From: Sphingobacteriaceae bacterium
Lineage (GTDB): Bacteria > Bacteroidota > Bacteroidia > Sphingobacteriales > Sphingobacteriaceae
Reading direction: 5' to 3'
Length of the DNA: 38,136 nucleotides
Assembly: GCA_947459195.1 (NCBI GenBank)
Contig: CANHCS010000014.1
Span: 1 to 38,136, forward strand
This document shows positions 1 to 8,699 of this stretch, piece by piece. Below the pieces are notes generated by a model. The model ran no database searches. It saw only the letters and a program-made list of their open reading frames with translations, and had not been told where the DNA came from. The position numbers were made by a program, and so were the translations under genes. Position 1 is the first letter of the stretch. Every line of letters begins with the position of its first letter.

Positions 1-192
1 ACTGGAAAAGTTAAATGGTTTAACACCCAAAAAGGTTATGGTTTCATTGTTCAAGAAGATGGAACTGACATTTTTGTACACTTCAAAGATGTTGAGGGTG
101 GTAATGGTACCCTGAGAGACAATGATGATGTGGAGTACGAAGTAGAAGAAGGTCGTAAGGGATTACAAGCTGTACAAGTAAAGAAGGTTTAA
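1..192 (+). CDS. Cold-shock protein (CspA family), 5' end cut off
   Basis: The open frame runs from base 1 to a TAA at 190-192 and gives 63 residues of a single cold-shock (OB-fold) domain. Both RNA-binding motifs are visible: RNP1 as KGYGFIV and RNP2 as DIFVHF. Bacterial Csp proteins are about 63-70 residues and normally begin a few residues before TGKVKWF, so only the start codon and perhaps one or two residues are missing. The family binds single-stranded RNA and DNA and acts as an RNA chaperone in the cytoplasm, either after cold shock or constitutively. Which paralogue this is cannot be decided from the sequence. A strong hairpin terminator follows 24 bases after the stop, so it ends its own transcript. 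Confidence 0.95.
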   Translation, partial: TGKVKWFNTQKGYGFIVQEDGTDIFVHFKDVEGGNGTLRDNDDVEYEVEEGRKGLQAVQVKKV

Positions 193-215
193 AAGCATAG
201 CTTAACCATAATTTA

Positions 216-247
216 AAAGCCTTATTGAGTTCAATAAGGCTTTTTTT
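216..247. terminator. Bidirectional intrinsic terminator between csp and the methyltransferase operon
   Basis: A perfect 13-base inverted repeat (216-228 with 231-243, AAAGCCTTATTGA and its complement) is followed by seven T on the plus strand (241-247). On the minus strand the same hairpin is followed by four T. It lies between two convergent genes and can stop transcription from both the cold-shock gene and the minus-strand operon that ends at 254. Confidence 0.9.
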
Positions 248-253
248 ATGGGT

Positions 254-1435
254 TTATATTCGCTTGGCGATAACGACCTTTAAGTCTTCGTTTTGATCTT
301 TACAAAAAATCAGGTATTGCTCGCCTCCATCTTTGATCTGGTGTTTCTTTTGTAATTCGGGTGCAGTAATCGGGAAATTCCGGACTATGATATTGGCTTG
401 CCTTTTTTCTTTTGATTGAGCGAATTTCTTGTAGGAAATAACTTGCTCCACATTAAAAATACGTCCTGGGAAGTCCTTTTTTAAAACCACAGAAGTGTAT
501 AAATGCGTATGTTGATGTATTTTATCTACTTGATACCGATCGGTGATCAGCTTAAAACAAGCGGCTTTCAGCCAGGATGTATCGGGTTCATAGAGGTAAG
601 TTTTAACATCCGAATAGCAGGGCAGTTGCAACGCTTTTTCTTCAGATATCTTAAAAGAAAAATGCTGTTCTCCCTGACTAGTCAAACTCACACAATGAAT
701 ATTGGGTTCAGCACCTGAGCTTTCTTTTCTCAAGATCCATAATAACTCTTTTACCTCATTGTTTACACTCACCACATGGATATCTGTCACATCTCTAAGC
801 TCGCTTAAACCAGAGGTGATATCGAGTAATGGCGCTGTTTTGATCATCAAAAAAGCAGCGTGTTCAAAGAATAAATCTAACAGAGTAGTAACATCTGGTT
901 CGCAATCACTGAGTTTAAAAACCTTTTTTCCAGCTACCCTCCTGGAGGGATCAATATAGATGCAATCCCATTTATCTTGTGTCTCCCGAAGGTAATTGAC
1001 GCCATCTCCTGTAATGAAATATATGTTTTTTGCACCGAGTACCTGCGAATTATGAGCTGCTATGGCAGAAAGTTCTGCTTGTCTTTCTACATGCCAAACC
1101 CAATCTGCTTTTTTACTAAAATAATAGCTGTCTACACCCATACCAGCACTTAGGTCGATGATCTTTTTACCTTCAATCAATTTGCTTTTGTAAATGGCTG
1201 TTTGAGCGGAAGAGGCTTGTTCCAGGGCTAATTTGGGTGGGAAGTAGATCCCCGAACTTGTATGCCACTCAGGTATTTTTTTTTCAGCTGATTTTTTTCC
1301 GGCTAGTTGTTCAGCAATTTCCTGACTACTTACTTCTTTGAAAGGACTTTTTTTTAGCGCCAGTTGCGCTGGGTCCAGATGCAAGTGCTGCTGTATATAT
1401 TCTTGAACTTCAGTATTTAGAATGTGCTTGTTCAA
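254..1435 (-). CDS. Class I SAM-dependent methyltransferase with C-terminal THUMP-like domain
   Basis: The protein has 393 residues. The SAM-binding motif I DLSAGMGVDS is at residues 94-103 and a motif IV-like IDPSRR at 161-166. The C-terminal 70 or so residues resemble the THUMP-like module found in a Bacteroidetes methyltransferase family, which suggests an RNA substrate; the actual substrate is unknown. The start codon is TTG (1433-1435), one base after the aspartate kinase stop. The residues just after it (NKHILNTEVQ) look like a genuine N-terminus of the family as I remember it, so I keep TTG rather than an internal ATG. This is the last gene of the minus-strand operon and ends at the shared terminator. 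Methyltransferase is secure; the RNA target is inference. Confidence 0.88.
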   Translation of the reverse strand: MNKHILNTEVQEYIQQHLHLDPAQLALKKSPFKEVSSQEIAEQLAGKKSAEKKIPEWHTSSGIYFPPKLALEQASSAQTAIYKSKLIEGKKIIDLSAGMGVDSYYFSKKADWVWHVERQAELSAIAAHNSQVLGAKNIYFITGDGVNYLRETQDKWDCIYIDPSRRVAGKKVFKLSDCEPDVTTLLDLFFEHAAFLMIKTAPLLDITSGLSELRDVTDIHVVSVNNEVKELLWILRKESSGAEPNIHCVSLTSQGEQHFSFKISEEKALQLPCYSDVKTYLYEPDTSWLKAACFKLITDRYQVDKIHQHTHLYTSVVLKKDFPGRIFNVEQVISYKKFAQSKEKRQANIIVRNFPITAPELQKKHQIKDGGEQYLIFCKDQNEDLKVVIAKRI

Positions 1436-1436
1436 A

Positions 1437-2699
1437 TTATTTTAAAGCAATTTGGGCCGTATTTCGACTGAGTTGTTCCATGAAAATTCGCCGACCTTTA
1501 CTCAGCTCTGCCACTAATTCGGGAGTAAAATGACGAATCGTGATGAGCTCTAGGCCATCGTTGTATTTTATTTTGAAGTTACTGACCAATTGCTCAGTTA
1601 ATTGATGAAAGCGCCTTTCATTTTGATCCATGCAAACAGAAAAACTCAATGCAGAAACCTGCATCATGTTTATTTTGATCTGACATCCCGCAAATGCGGA
1701 AAATATCTCACTCAGATGATCTTCGGTAATAAATGAAAAATCTTTACTGGAAATGGAGACCAGGAGTTGTTCTTTTTTGACAATAATGGCTGGTTTGAGA
1801 TTTTCAGTAAGGGCATCAGCTGAAATAATGGTACCAGCAGCACTCGGGTCGAGAAATGGTTTTACCAAGAGTGGGATGCCTTCATTTTGTAAAGGTTTAA
1901 TGGTTTTTGGGTGGATCACAGTGGCTCCATAAAAAGTCATTTCAATGGCTTCAGCATAGGAGAGTTGTTCATATTTTTCGGTATCCGGAAATAGCTTTGG
2001 ATCTGCGTTTAACACACCGGGTACATCTTTCCAAATAGTGACGCTTTCTGCTTGTAGGCAATTGGCAAAAATGGCTGCAGTATAGTCGGAGCCTTCACGG
2101 CCCAGGGTCGTGGTAAAGTTTTCAGAAGTGCCCCCAATAAAGCCCTGGGTCAGTGCAACTTGATCCTTCAAAATAGTTGGGATGCTTTCTTGAATCAGTT
2201 CTTTAGTTTTTTCCCAGTTCACTTTTCCTTCACGGTAGGTATTATCGGTTTGTATGTAACTTCTTGCATCCAGCCATTTTGTTGTGATGCCGCACTCGTT
2301 TAAGTAAGCTGCTACAATTTTGGTGGATAATAATTCGCCTACAGAAACGATCTGATCGTAATTAAAATCAGGGTCGGGGTGTGCTTCTTCTTCCAAGATC
2401 CAATCTATTTCCACAAAAGTATTTTCAATCTCATGGTAAATTGGGTGATTGAGATTTTTGAAGAGTTCCTGAATAATTTGGTAATGTGCCTGTTTAACCT
2501 CAGCAAATAGTGATTGAGTATCTTCTGATTGTTGAATATGAGCCTGGTTTAACTTTTCGAGGGCATTGGTGGTTTTGCCCATGGCAGAAATGACGATCAG
2601 TAATTCTTTATCTTGATGAAGTTGTATAATCTTCACTAGATTCTTAACACCATCAGCGTCTTTAACAGAGGCACCGCCAAATTTGAATACCTGGGCCAT
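1437..2699 (-). CDS. lysC: Aspartate kinase, monofunctional
   Basis: The 420-residue protein has the amino-acid kinase fold followed by a C-terminal ACT region (about 305-400). The N-terminal KFGGAS (6-11) and the TTLGREGSDYTAA signature (197-209) are diagnostic. It phosphorylates aspartate with ATP, the first step toward lysine/diaminopimelate, threonine, methionine and isoleucine. No homoserine dehydrogenase domain is fused, so it is the single-function type; feedback control by lysine or threonine is likely through the ACT region but cannot be told from sequence. The gene begins with ATG directly after the stop of the GNAT gene (no gap) and is followed after one base by the methyltransferase. 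The symbol lysC is by convention for monofunctional enzymes. Confidence 0.95.
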   Translation of the reverse strand: MAQVFKFGGASVKDADGVKNLVKIIQLHQDKELLIVISAMGKTTNALEKLNQAHIQQSEDTQSLFAEVKQAHYQIIQELFKNLNHPIYHEIENTFVEIDWILEEEAHPDPDFNYDQIVSVGELLSTKIVAAYLNECGITTKWLDARSYIQTDNTYREGKVNWEKTKELIQESIPTILKDQVALTQGFIGGTSENFTTTLGREGSDYTAAIFANCLQAESVTIWKDVPGVLNADPKLFPDTEKYEQLSYAEAIEMTFYGATVIHPKTIKPLQNEGIPLLVKPFLDPSAAGTIISADALTENLKPAIIVKKEQLLVSISSKDFSFITEDHLSEIFSAFAGCQIKINMMQVSALSFSVCMDQNERRFHQLTEQLVSNFKIKYNDGLELITIRHFTPELVAELSKGRRIFMEQLSRNTAQIALK

Positions 2700-3173
2700 T
2701 TACTTAAAATTATTAATTTGTTCTTTACTCAGTGAACCGTTTAACCAGCCCGATTCGATTTGAGCCTCGTATTTTTGATAGAAGTTCAAAGCTGGTTCGT
2801 TCCAATCTAGTACCTGCCAGGTCATCCCATTAAAACCTAAATCCTTTGCTTCCTGGATGATGGTTTCAAAAAGTATTTTACCGATTCCTTTGCCTCTTAA
2901 TGATTCAGTTACCAGGAAATCTTCTAAATATAAGCGGCAGCCTTTCCAGGTTGAATAACGAATATAATAGAGTGCGAAACCTTGAATAGTACCGTCTAGC
3001 TCGGCGACAAAGGCTTTCCAAACGGGATTTTTGCCAAATCCGGCCTCTTCAAATTCAGCTAGGGTTACCGTTACTTCTTCAGGAGCCCGTTCATACAATG
3101 CCAACTCATTAATCAGTTCCAGTAATCGTTCACAATCCGCTTTTACAGCAACTCGTATATTTTCTTTGCTCAT
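2700..3173 (-). CDS. GNAT N-acetyltransferase, diamine acetyltransferase (SSAT)-like
   Basis: At 157 residues this is a single GNAT domain. The acetyl-CoA pyrophosphate-binding loop RGKGIG is at 93-98. Several segments match the spermidine/spermine acetyltransferase family pattern: ELALYERAPEEV near the N-terminus, GFALYYIRYSTW (65-76), LYLEDFLV (81-88) and WNEPALNFY (124-132). Members acetylate polyamines or other small amines such as thialysine, so the exact substrate is open. The ATG overlaps the yggS stop by four bases (ATGA), pointing to translational coupling, and the stop abuts the aspartate kinase start. GNAT family membership is certain; the SSAT-like assignment is by motif recall. 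Confidence 0.9.
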   Translation of the reverse strand: MSKENIRVAVKADCERLLELINELALYERAPEEVTVTLAEFEEAGFGKNPVWKAFVAELDGTIQGFALYYIRYSTWKGCRLYLEDFLVTESLRGKGIGKILFETIIQEAKDLGFNGMTWQVLDWNEPALNFYQKYEAQIESGWLNGSLSKEQINNFK

Positions 3174-3859
3174 ATGCCAGTTTTGTTGGGGTAATTTCTT
3201 TCGCCAAAAATATTGCTGCCTAAACGAACCATGGTGCTGCCTTGTTCTATGGCTAATTTATAATCGGACGACATACCCATGGATAACTCTGAAAAATCAT
3301 CAGAATTTTGAAAAAATGAAGCTTTTAGACCTTTAAAAAGGGTTCTTAGTTCGTAAAATTCCTCCGTAATTTTCTTCTGATTTTCGGTATTGGTGGCAAT
3401 ACCCATTAGTCCTACAATACGGATGTGCTGCATTTGCTGATATTCACTTGATCGTAAAAGCTCGATGGCTTCATCAAAGTCTAAACCAAACTTGGTATCC
3501 TCATCAGCAATATGAATTTGTAACAAACAATTGATAATGCGATTGTTCTTTTGTGCTTGTTTGTTAACCTCGGCCAATAATTTCAAACTATCTACCGCAT
3601 GTATTAGGCTGATAAAAGGAGCAATGTATTTTACTTTATTACTTTGAAGATGACCCACTAAATGCCATTCGATATCTTTTGGAAGCTCCTCTTGTTTTTT
3701 CACCAATTCCTGTACTGTGTTTTCACCAAAAATTCTTTGGCCAGCCTGGTAGGCTTGCAAGATGTCCTCATTCGGTTTTGTTTTAGAAACTGCCACTAGC
3801 TTCACCTTCAAAGGATCTAATTCAGTTTTGAGAGAGAGGATATTCGCTTCAATGCTCAT
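3170..3859 (-). CDS. yggS: YggS/PipY family PLP-binding protein
   Basis: The 229-residue protein is a single alanine-racemase-like barrel domain. The PLP lysine lies in AVSKTKP (K26). Family hallmarks are GENTVQEL, WHLVGHLQSNK, the LSMGMSSDY segment and the C-terminal VRLGSNIFGER. Members bind pyridoxal phosphate without known enzymatic activity and are needed for vitamin B6 and amino-acid homeostasis (YggS in E. coli, PipY in cyanobacteria, PLPBP in humans). It is the first gene of the minus-strand operon, starts with ATG at 3857-3859 and faces the DUF4296 gene across 47 bases. Confidence 0.95.
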   Translation of the reverse strand: MSIEANILSLKTELDPLKVKLVAVSKTKPNEDILQAYQAGQRIFGENTVQELVKKQEELPKDIEWHLVGHLQSNKVKYIAPFISLIHAVDSLKLLAEVNKQAQKNNRIINCLLQIHIADEDTKFGLDFDEAIELLRSSEYQQMQHIRIVGLMGIATNTENQKKITEEFYELRTLFKGLKASFFQNSDDFSELSMGMSSDYKLAIEQGSTMVRLGSNIFGERNYPNKTGI

Positions 3860-3874
3860 TTATGAGTACTTTTG
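3843..3874 (+). promoter_or_regulatory. Probable promoter of the DUF4296-mutS2 operon
   Basis: TACTTTTG at 3867-3874 matches the Bacteroidetes -7 consensus TAnnTTTG exactly. TTCG at 3843-3846, 20 bases upstream, differs by one base from the -33 consensus TTTG. The predicted leader is about 30 bases. The -33 part lies inside the first codons of the divergent yggS gene. Confidence 0.55.
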
Positions 3875-3906
3875 TTTTTGTTCATTTAATTTGGCTAAGT
3901 TAAGAA

Positions 3907-4263
3907 ATGAAGCGATTATTACTGCTTTTCGGACTTTCGATTTTACTGTTTGGCTGTTCAAGCGATCCAGCTCCTGAAGGCATTTTGTCAGAAGCCGAAA
4001 TGAAGGCTGTGCTTAAAGACATTCACCTTACTGAAGCTTATTTAAATACCATTCCTGATTTGGATAGTATAAAAAAAGTATCATCCGGATATTATCAAAT
4101 GGTCTTAAAAAAACATCATACCGATTTGAAACAGTTTGAAAAAAGCTTGAAATATTACGCTGAAAATCCTGTTTTACTCGACAGTATGTATAGCCAAATC
4201 AATGCAGGATTTCAGAAAAAAATCTTGGAAGTGCGTAAACCCATCGTAGACCGGATAAAATAA
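3907..4263 (+). CDS. DUF4296 domain lipoprotein
   Basis: The 118-residue protein starts with a lipoprotein signal peptide; the lipobox LLFGC puts the lipidated cysteine at residue 17. The mature part contains EMKAVLKDIHLTEAY, the typical start of DUF4296, a small helical domain of Bacteroidetes lipoproteins with no known function. It should sit in the periplasm, anchored to the inner or outer membrane. The mutS2 start codon is only eight bases after the stop, so the two genes are probably cotranscribed although no functional tie is obvious. Confidence 0.85.
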   Translation: MKRLLLLFGLSILLFGCSSDPAPEGILSEAEMKAVLKDIHLTEAYLNTIPDLDSIKKVSSGYYQMVLKKHHTDLKQFEKSLKYYAENPVLLDSMYSQINAGFQKKILEVRKPIVDRIK

Positions 4264-4271
4264 GCTGTAGG

Positions 4272-6626
4272 ATGATTTACCCACCTAATGCTATAGATAA
4301 ACTCGGTCTAAGCGAAATTAAAACCTTCATTAAATCTTATTGCCTGAGCCCCATGGGCGAGCAGATGGTAGATAAGATTGGTTTTTTAAGCTCATTTGAG
4401 GAGATCAATAAATTCTTGCGTCAAACACATGAGTTCAAACTCATTTTGGCTTCTGATAGTCCTTTACAGCTCCACCAATTTTATGATTTAAAATCATTTG
4501 CCGACAAGGTTAAGATTGAGGGGACGTTTTTAGCTGAAGAAGAATTATTTCAAATTTACATCTCTCTTAACTCTGTTTTTTCAGTCATCAATTACTTTAA
4601 TGATAGGGCTCAGCTTTATCCCAATCTGGAAGCATTATTTGAACACCTTCCGGTAGAGAAGCAGATCGTACAGCAAATAGAAAAAGTAATAGATGCCAAG
4701 GGGAAAATTAAACCGAACGCCTCGGCTGATTTGGAGAAGATTTCCGCCAGTTTAGCGAAAGCTGAACAAGAAGCACGCAAAAAAATCGATCAAATATTTA
4801 AAAATGCTCAACAAAACGGTTGGACAGCGGAAGGGAGTTTGACTTTACGCGAAGGACGTCTTTGTATTCCAATTTTGGCAGAGAATAAACGTAAGTTAAA
4901 AGGATTTATTCATGATGAGTCAGCCTCCGGCCAAACGGTTTTTATGGAGCCCGAAGAGGTTTTCCAGCTCAACAATTTGATAAGAGATCTGGAATTTGAC
5001 CGCAGGAGGGAGGTGATCCGGATTTTGATCGCTCTTACCGATCAGTTACGACCCTATGTGCCTTTATTGATATCCTATCATAAATTATTGTGTAAACTCG
5101 ATTTTGTAAGGGCCAAGGCACTTTTTGCACAAGAAATTGAAGCAGACATGCCCGAATTGGTAAAGGACAGCCAGATCCATTTGCGTAATGCCCGACATCC
5201 GCTACTATTACTTTCATCTAAGAAAGAAGGAGGAAGCGTAGTGCCCTTGAACATCGATATAGATGAAAAAAAACGTGTTATTTTAGTTTCAGGACCGAAT
5301 GCAGGTGGTAAATCTGTTTGCATGAAAACCGTTGGCCTCCTGCAGCTCATGGTACAATCTGGCTTACTGGTACCTGCTGATCCGCATTCCAGGTTTGGCA
5401 TTTTCAAAAAGGTGTTCGCAGATATTGGCGATGACCAGTCCATTGAAAGTGATTTGAGTACTTACAGTGCGCATCTTTCTAAAATGAAGTATTTTACGGA
5501 GCATGCAGACGCCAAAACATTGGTTTTAATTGATGAATTTGGTACCGGTACCGATCCGCAGTTTGGTGGCCCAGTTGCCGAGGCGGTATTGGAAAGCTTA
5601 CATCAAAAAAATATCAAAGGAGTAATCACAACGCATTATTCAAATCTTAAAAATTTTGCCAGTCATACCGAAGGGATGGAAAACGCTTCGATGCTGTTTG
5701 ATAATATGCAAATGAAGCCGATGTATATGCTCGAAGTAGGTAAACCGGGTAGCTCATATGCCTTCGAAATTGCTCAGAAAATAGGTTTATCGACTGCTAT
5801 TCTCACATCTGCTAAACAAAAAGTTGGGCACCAGCAAAAAGAAGTAGATACTTTGTTGGTAGACTTGGAAAGAGATAAAAAAGCTTTATTAGATCAAAAA
5901 ATCAGTTTAGAAAAGAAAGAAAAGCAAGTAAAAGCTTTACTGGAAGAGAATACCCAGCTGAAGACCTACTTAGACGAGCAAAAGAAAAACATCCTGAAGG
6001 AAGCTAAGATAGAGGCTCAACAGATCATTAAGAACGCCAATAAATTAGTGGAAAACACCATTTCTGAGATTAAACAGAGTAAGGCGGATAAAGAGAAGAC
6101 ACAAGCGCTTAGAAAAAACCTTGCTGCTGAAATGGAGAAAAATACCATTGTTAAGCAAGTGACCAAAGTTTCTGAATCCGCTGAAATTTCAGTTGGGGAC
6201 TGGGTAAAGTTAGATGATTCGGAAACTATTGCCCAGGTAATGGAAATTGCGAAAGACAATTTTATTTTGGCCATGGGCGATCTACGTTCGGTGGTTAAGA
6301 AAAATAGGGTGCAAAAAGTGGCTAATGCAGCCGTTCCGAAAGAAGTTCGTCGCTCCAATACGCTTTCTCTTAATGAAAGTGCAAAGTTTAGTCCGGAGAT
6401 AGACCTAAGAGGCAAGCGTGTTGAAGAAGCACTTTTTGAGATTGAAAAATTATTGGATAAAGCGATCATTTCCGGTTATCCAAGTCTGAAGATCATTCAT
6501 GGTAAAGGAGATGGCATCTTGAGAAAAATGATCAGAGATTATTTTAGAAAATACTCACAAGTTTCTCGTATGGAAGACGAACACCCGGACAGAGGAGGTG
6601 ATGGAATTACTTATGTGTATTTTTAA
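4272..6626 (+). CDS. mutS2: MutS2 family ATPase/endonuclease with Smr domain
   Basis: The 784-residue protein has the MutS2 layout. MutS-like core domains come first, then the ATPase with Walker A GPNAGGKS (341-348) and Walker B/D-loop LIDEFGTGTDP. A long charged coiled coil follows (about 520-620), then a small basic domain and a C-terminal Smr nuclease domain from about 710 (IDLRGKRVEEAL, then IIHGKGDGILRK). It lacks the mismatch-recognition domain of MutS1. Members suppress homologous recombination by cleaving branched DNA, and in Bacillus the protein splits collided ribosomes. Both the LDLR-like and HGxG motifs are intact, so the Smr domain is probably active. It starts with ATG eight bases after the DUF4296 gene. 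Confidence 0.96.
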   Translation: MIYPPNAIDKLGLSEIKTFIKSYCLSPMGEQMVDKIGFLSSFEEINKFLRQTHEFKLILASDSPLQLHQFYDLKSFADKVKIEGTFLAEEELFQIYISLNSVFSVINYFNDRAQLYPNLEALFEHLPVEKQIVQQIEKVIDAKGKIKPNASADLEKISASLAKAEQEARKKIDQIFKNAQQNGWTAEGSLTLREGRLCIPILAENKRKLKGFIHDESASGQTVFMEPEEVFQLNNLIRDLEFDRRREVIRILIALTDQLRPYVPLLISYHKLLCKLDFVRAKALFAQEIEADMPELVKDSQIHLRNARHPLLLLSSKKEGGSVVPLNIDIDEKKRVILVSGPNAGGKSVCMKTVGLLQLMVQSGLLVPADPHSRFGIFKKVFADIGDDQSIESDLSTYSAHLSKMKYFTEHADAKTLVLIDEFGTGTDPQFGGPVAEAVLESLHQKNIKGVITTHYSNLKNFASHTEGMENASMLFDNMQMKPMYMLEVGKPGSSYAFEIAQKIGLSTAILTSAKQKVGHQQKEVDTLLVDLERDKKALLDQKISLEKKEKQVKALLEENTQLKTYLDEQKKNILKEAKIEAQQIIKNANKLVENTISEIKQSKADKEKTQALRKNLAAEMEKNTIVKQVTKVSESAEISVGDWVKLDDSETIAQVMEIAKDNFILAMGDLRSVVKKNRVQKVANAAVPKEVRRSNTLSLNESAKFSPEIDLRGKRVEEALFEIEKLLDKAIISGYPSLKIIHGKGDGILRKMIRDYFRKYSQVSRMEDEHPDRGGDGITYVYF

Positions 6627-6669
6627 TTGTTTATGACAAGCCGTTTATTATAACTGGTCAACGAGTTTG

Positions 6670-6677
6670 TATTTTTG
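6670..6677 (+). promoter_or_regulatory. Probable -7 element of the CoA-transferase operon
   Basis: TATTTTTG is an exact match to TAnnTTTG, 17 bases before the start codon of the subunit A gene. The best -33 candidate is TTTA at 6644-6647 with a 22-base spacer, which is weak. Confidence 0.45.
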
Positions 6678-6694
6678 AACCATATTGTCTTCAT

Positions 6695-7393
6695 ATGATT
6701 GATAAAACCGTAAAAAATGCCGAGGAAGCAGTTGCCGATGTACAAGATGGCATGACCATCATGTTTGGTGGTTTTGGCCTTTGTGGCATCCCTGAGAATT
6801 GTATCAACGCTTTGGTCAAAAAAGGAGTAAAAAACCTGACTTGTATTTCCAACAATGCCGGTGTGGATGATTTTGGGATCGGATTAATGTTGCATCAGCA
6901 TCAGGTGAAAAAAATGATCTCTTCTTACGTTGGTGAAAATGCTGAGTTTGAACGTCAATTGTTGAGTGGTGAGCTAGAAGTAGAATTAATCCCCCAGGGG
7001 ACTCTGGCTACCCGGTGTTTGGCTGCAGGATACGGAATGCCCGCTATTTTTACACCAGCAGGTGTGGGTACTGAAGTTGCTATAGGCAAAGAAATACGCA
7101 ATTTTAACGGAAAAGATTATTTGATGGAAATGACATTTGATGCCGATTTTGCTATTGTTAAAGCATGGAAAGGTGATACTGCCGGAAATTTAATATTTCG
7201 TTCCACTTCCAGAAATTTTAATCCCATCATGGCCATGGCTGGTAAAATTACCATTGCCGAGGTAGAAGAATTGGTGGAGCCCGGTGTTTTAAATCCGGAT
7301 CATATACATACACCGGGCATTTATGTGCACCGCATCTTTCAAGGAGAGCGCTACGAGAAAAGAATTGAACAAAGAACAGTTAGAACCCAATAA
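6695..7393 (+). CDS. scoA: 3-oxoacid CoA-transferase, subunit A
   Basis: The 232-residue protein is the alpha subunit of a two-gene SCOT-type CoA-transferase. GGFGLCGIPE (25-34) is the characteristic N-terminal signature, and the length matches other A subunits. With subunit B it moves CoA between succinyl-CoA or acetyl-CoA and acetoacetate or related 3-oxoacids in the cytoplasm. The partner gene begins five bases after this stop, so the two are one operon. Substrate preference (succinyl-CoA or acetyl-CoA donor) cannot be read from the sequence. Confidence 0.95.
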   Translation: MIDKTVKNAEEAVADVQDGMTIMFGGFGLCGIPENCINALVKKGVKNLTCISNNAGVDDFGIGLMLHQHQVKKMISSYVGENAEFERQLLSGELEVELIPQGTLATRCLAAGYGMPAIFTPAGVGTEVAIGKEIRNFNGKDYLMEMTFDADFAIVKAWKGDTAGNLIFRSTSRNFNPIMAMAGKITIAEVEELVEPGVLNPDHIHTPGIYVHRIFQGERYEKRIEQRTVRTQ

Positions 7394-7398
7394 GACCT

Positions 7399-8055
7399 AT
7401 GTTAGATAAAAACGGTATTGCTAAACGTATTGCACAAGAAATACAAGATGGATCTTACGTTAATTTAGGAATTGGGATCCCTACGCTGGTTGCTAACTAT
7501 ATTCCGGCAGGTTTTAATATGGTATTACAATCCGAAAACGGATTGTTGGGCATGGGACCTTTTCCTTTGGAAGGAGAAGAAGATCCGGATTTGATCAATG
7601 CTGGTAAGCAAACCATTACCACGCTTCCCGGATCGGCAGTATTCGATTCGGCTATGAGCTTTGGGATGATCAGGGCACAGAAAGTAGACCTCACCATTTT
7701 GGGTGCCATGGAGGTGTCTGAGAACGGCGACATTGCCAACTGGAAAATCCCCGGAAAAATGGTAAAAGGAATGGGAGGAGCCATGGACCTGGTAGCTTCT
7801 GCTAAAAATATTATTGTGGCCATGCAACATGTAAATAAGGCCGGAGAAAGTAAACTATTGCCAGCTTGCAGTTTGCCTTTAACTGGTGTTCGTTGTGTGA
7901 AAAAGATCGTGACTGAGTTGGCGGTACTTTCCGTGCTGCCAGAAGGTGGTTTTAAATTAGAAGAAAGGGCTCCGGGTGTGAGTGTAGAAGAAATTAAACA
8001 AGCTACGGCCGGTAAACTGATCATCGAAGGGGAAATCCCTGAAATGAAGATCTAA
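7399..8055 (+). CDS. scoB: 3-oxoacid CoA-transferase, subunit B
   Basis: The 218-residue beta subunit carries the catalytic glutamate in SENGLLG (Glu46), which forms the covalent CoA thioester during the ping-pong reaction. The N-terminal GIGIPTL loop (25-31) is also typical. It pairs with the A subunit directly upstream. Its TAA stop overlaps the stop of the convergent uridine kinase gene: the four bases CTAA at 8052-8055 hold TAA on the plus strand and TAG on the minus strand. Confidence 0.95.
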   Translation: MLDKNGIAKRIAQEIQDGSYVNLGIGIPTLVANYIPAGFNMVLQSENGLLGMGPFPLEGEEDPDLINAGKQTITTLPGSAVFDSAMSFGMIRAQKVDLTILGAMEVSENGDIANWKIPGKMVKGMGGAMDLVASAKNIIVAMQHVNKAGESKLLPACSLPLTGVRCVKKIVTELAVLSVLPEGGFKLEERAPGVSVEEIKQATAGKLIIEGEIPEMKI

Positions 8056-8699
8056 ACCAAACGTTTAGGTAAAACCTCAGTACGCAATTCTTCTGAAATT
8101 TCCTCGGTTACCTTCATGATATCTTCAGCAACATGGGTATTGTTGCTAATGATCTTATGACAACCAGTTTTATAAGGCAATAAGTATTCGTTATAAGCCG
8201 GCATCACGTGATTGAACCATTTATACATGATATCATCTTCAGAATAACCTCTTTCCATCAAATCACGTTTCAGCCTGCGTTTCAACGCTATTTCTTCCTC
8301 CGTGTCAATAAAAATTTTAAGATCTAACAGCGAGGCAATTTCCTGAAAATGAAGAATAAATAATCCTTCAACAATAATAATGGGTGCCGATTTGATCTCT
8401 AAAAGTTTAGGAGTGGCATTGGGGTTATTGAAAGTGTATTCTTTCTTATAAACGGTTTCTCCATTTAATAATTGATGAATGTCCTTCAAAAATAAGTCGT
8501 CATCGATGGTAGAAGGTAAGTCGAAATTGTACAATTTGTTTTCTTCGGCACTCATTTCACCTACCGGGATGTAGTAATCGTCTTGAGAAACCAAACAAAC
8601 TTCTCCATCGTTAAAGTGATTTAAAAAACAATTGAGGAAAAAGGTTTTGCCCGAGCCGCTGCCTCCGGCAATACCAATTACGAAGGGTTTATTGCTCAT
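8052..8699 (-). CDS. udk: Uridine kinase
   Basis: The 215-residue protein has an N-terminal P-loop GGSGSGKT (12-19) followed by SQDDYY, the uridine/cytidine kinase substrate motif, and a central IIVEGLFILHF strand. It phosphorylates uridine and cytidine to UMP and CMP in pyrimidine salvage. The length fits the Udk family. Its ATG lies 11 bases inside the end of the LysM gene, so translation is probably coupled, though no metabolic link to the envelope genes upstream is evident. It ends in a four-base overlap with scoB. Confidence 0.93.
   Translation of the reverse strand: MSNKPFVIGIAGGSGSGKTFFLNCFLNHFNDGEVCLVSQDDYYIPVGEMSAEENKLYNFDLPSTIDDDLFLKDIHQLLNGETVYKKEYTFNNPNATPKLLEIKSAPIIIVEGLFILHFQEIASLLDLKIFIDTEEEIALKRRLKRDLMERGYSEDDIMYKWFNHVMPAYNEYLLPYKTGCHKIISNNTHVAEDIMKVTEEISEELRTEVLPKRLV

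Noticed and set aside
6017-6469. 150-residue minus-strand frame inside mutS2
   Set aside because: Antisense shadow; its Ser/Leu/Phe-rich composition mirrors the Lys/Glu-rich coiled coil on the other strand.
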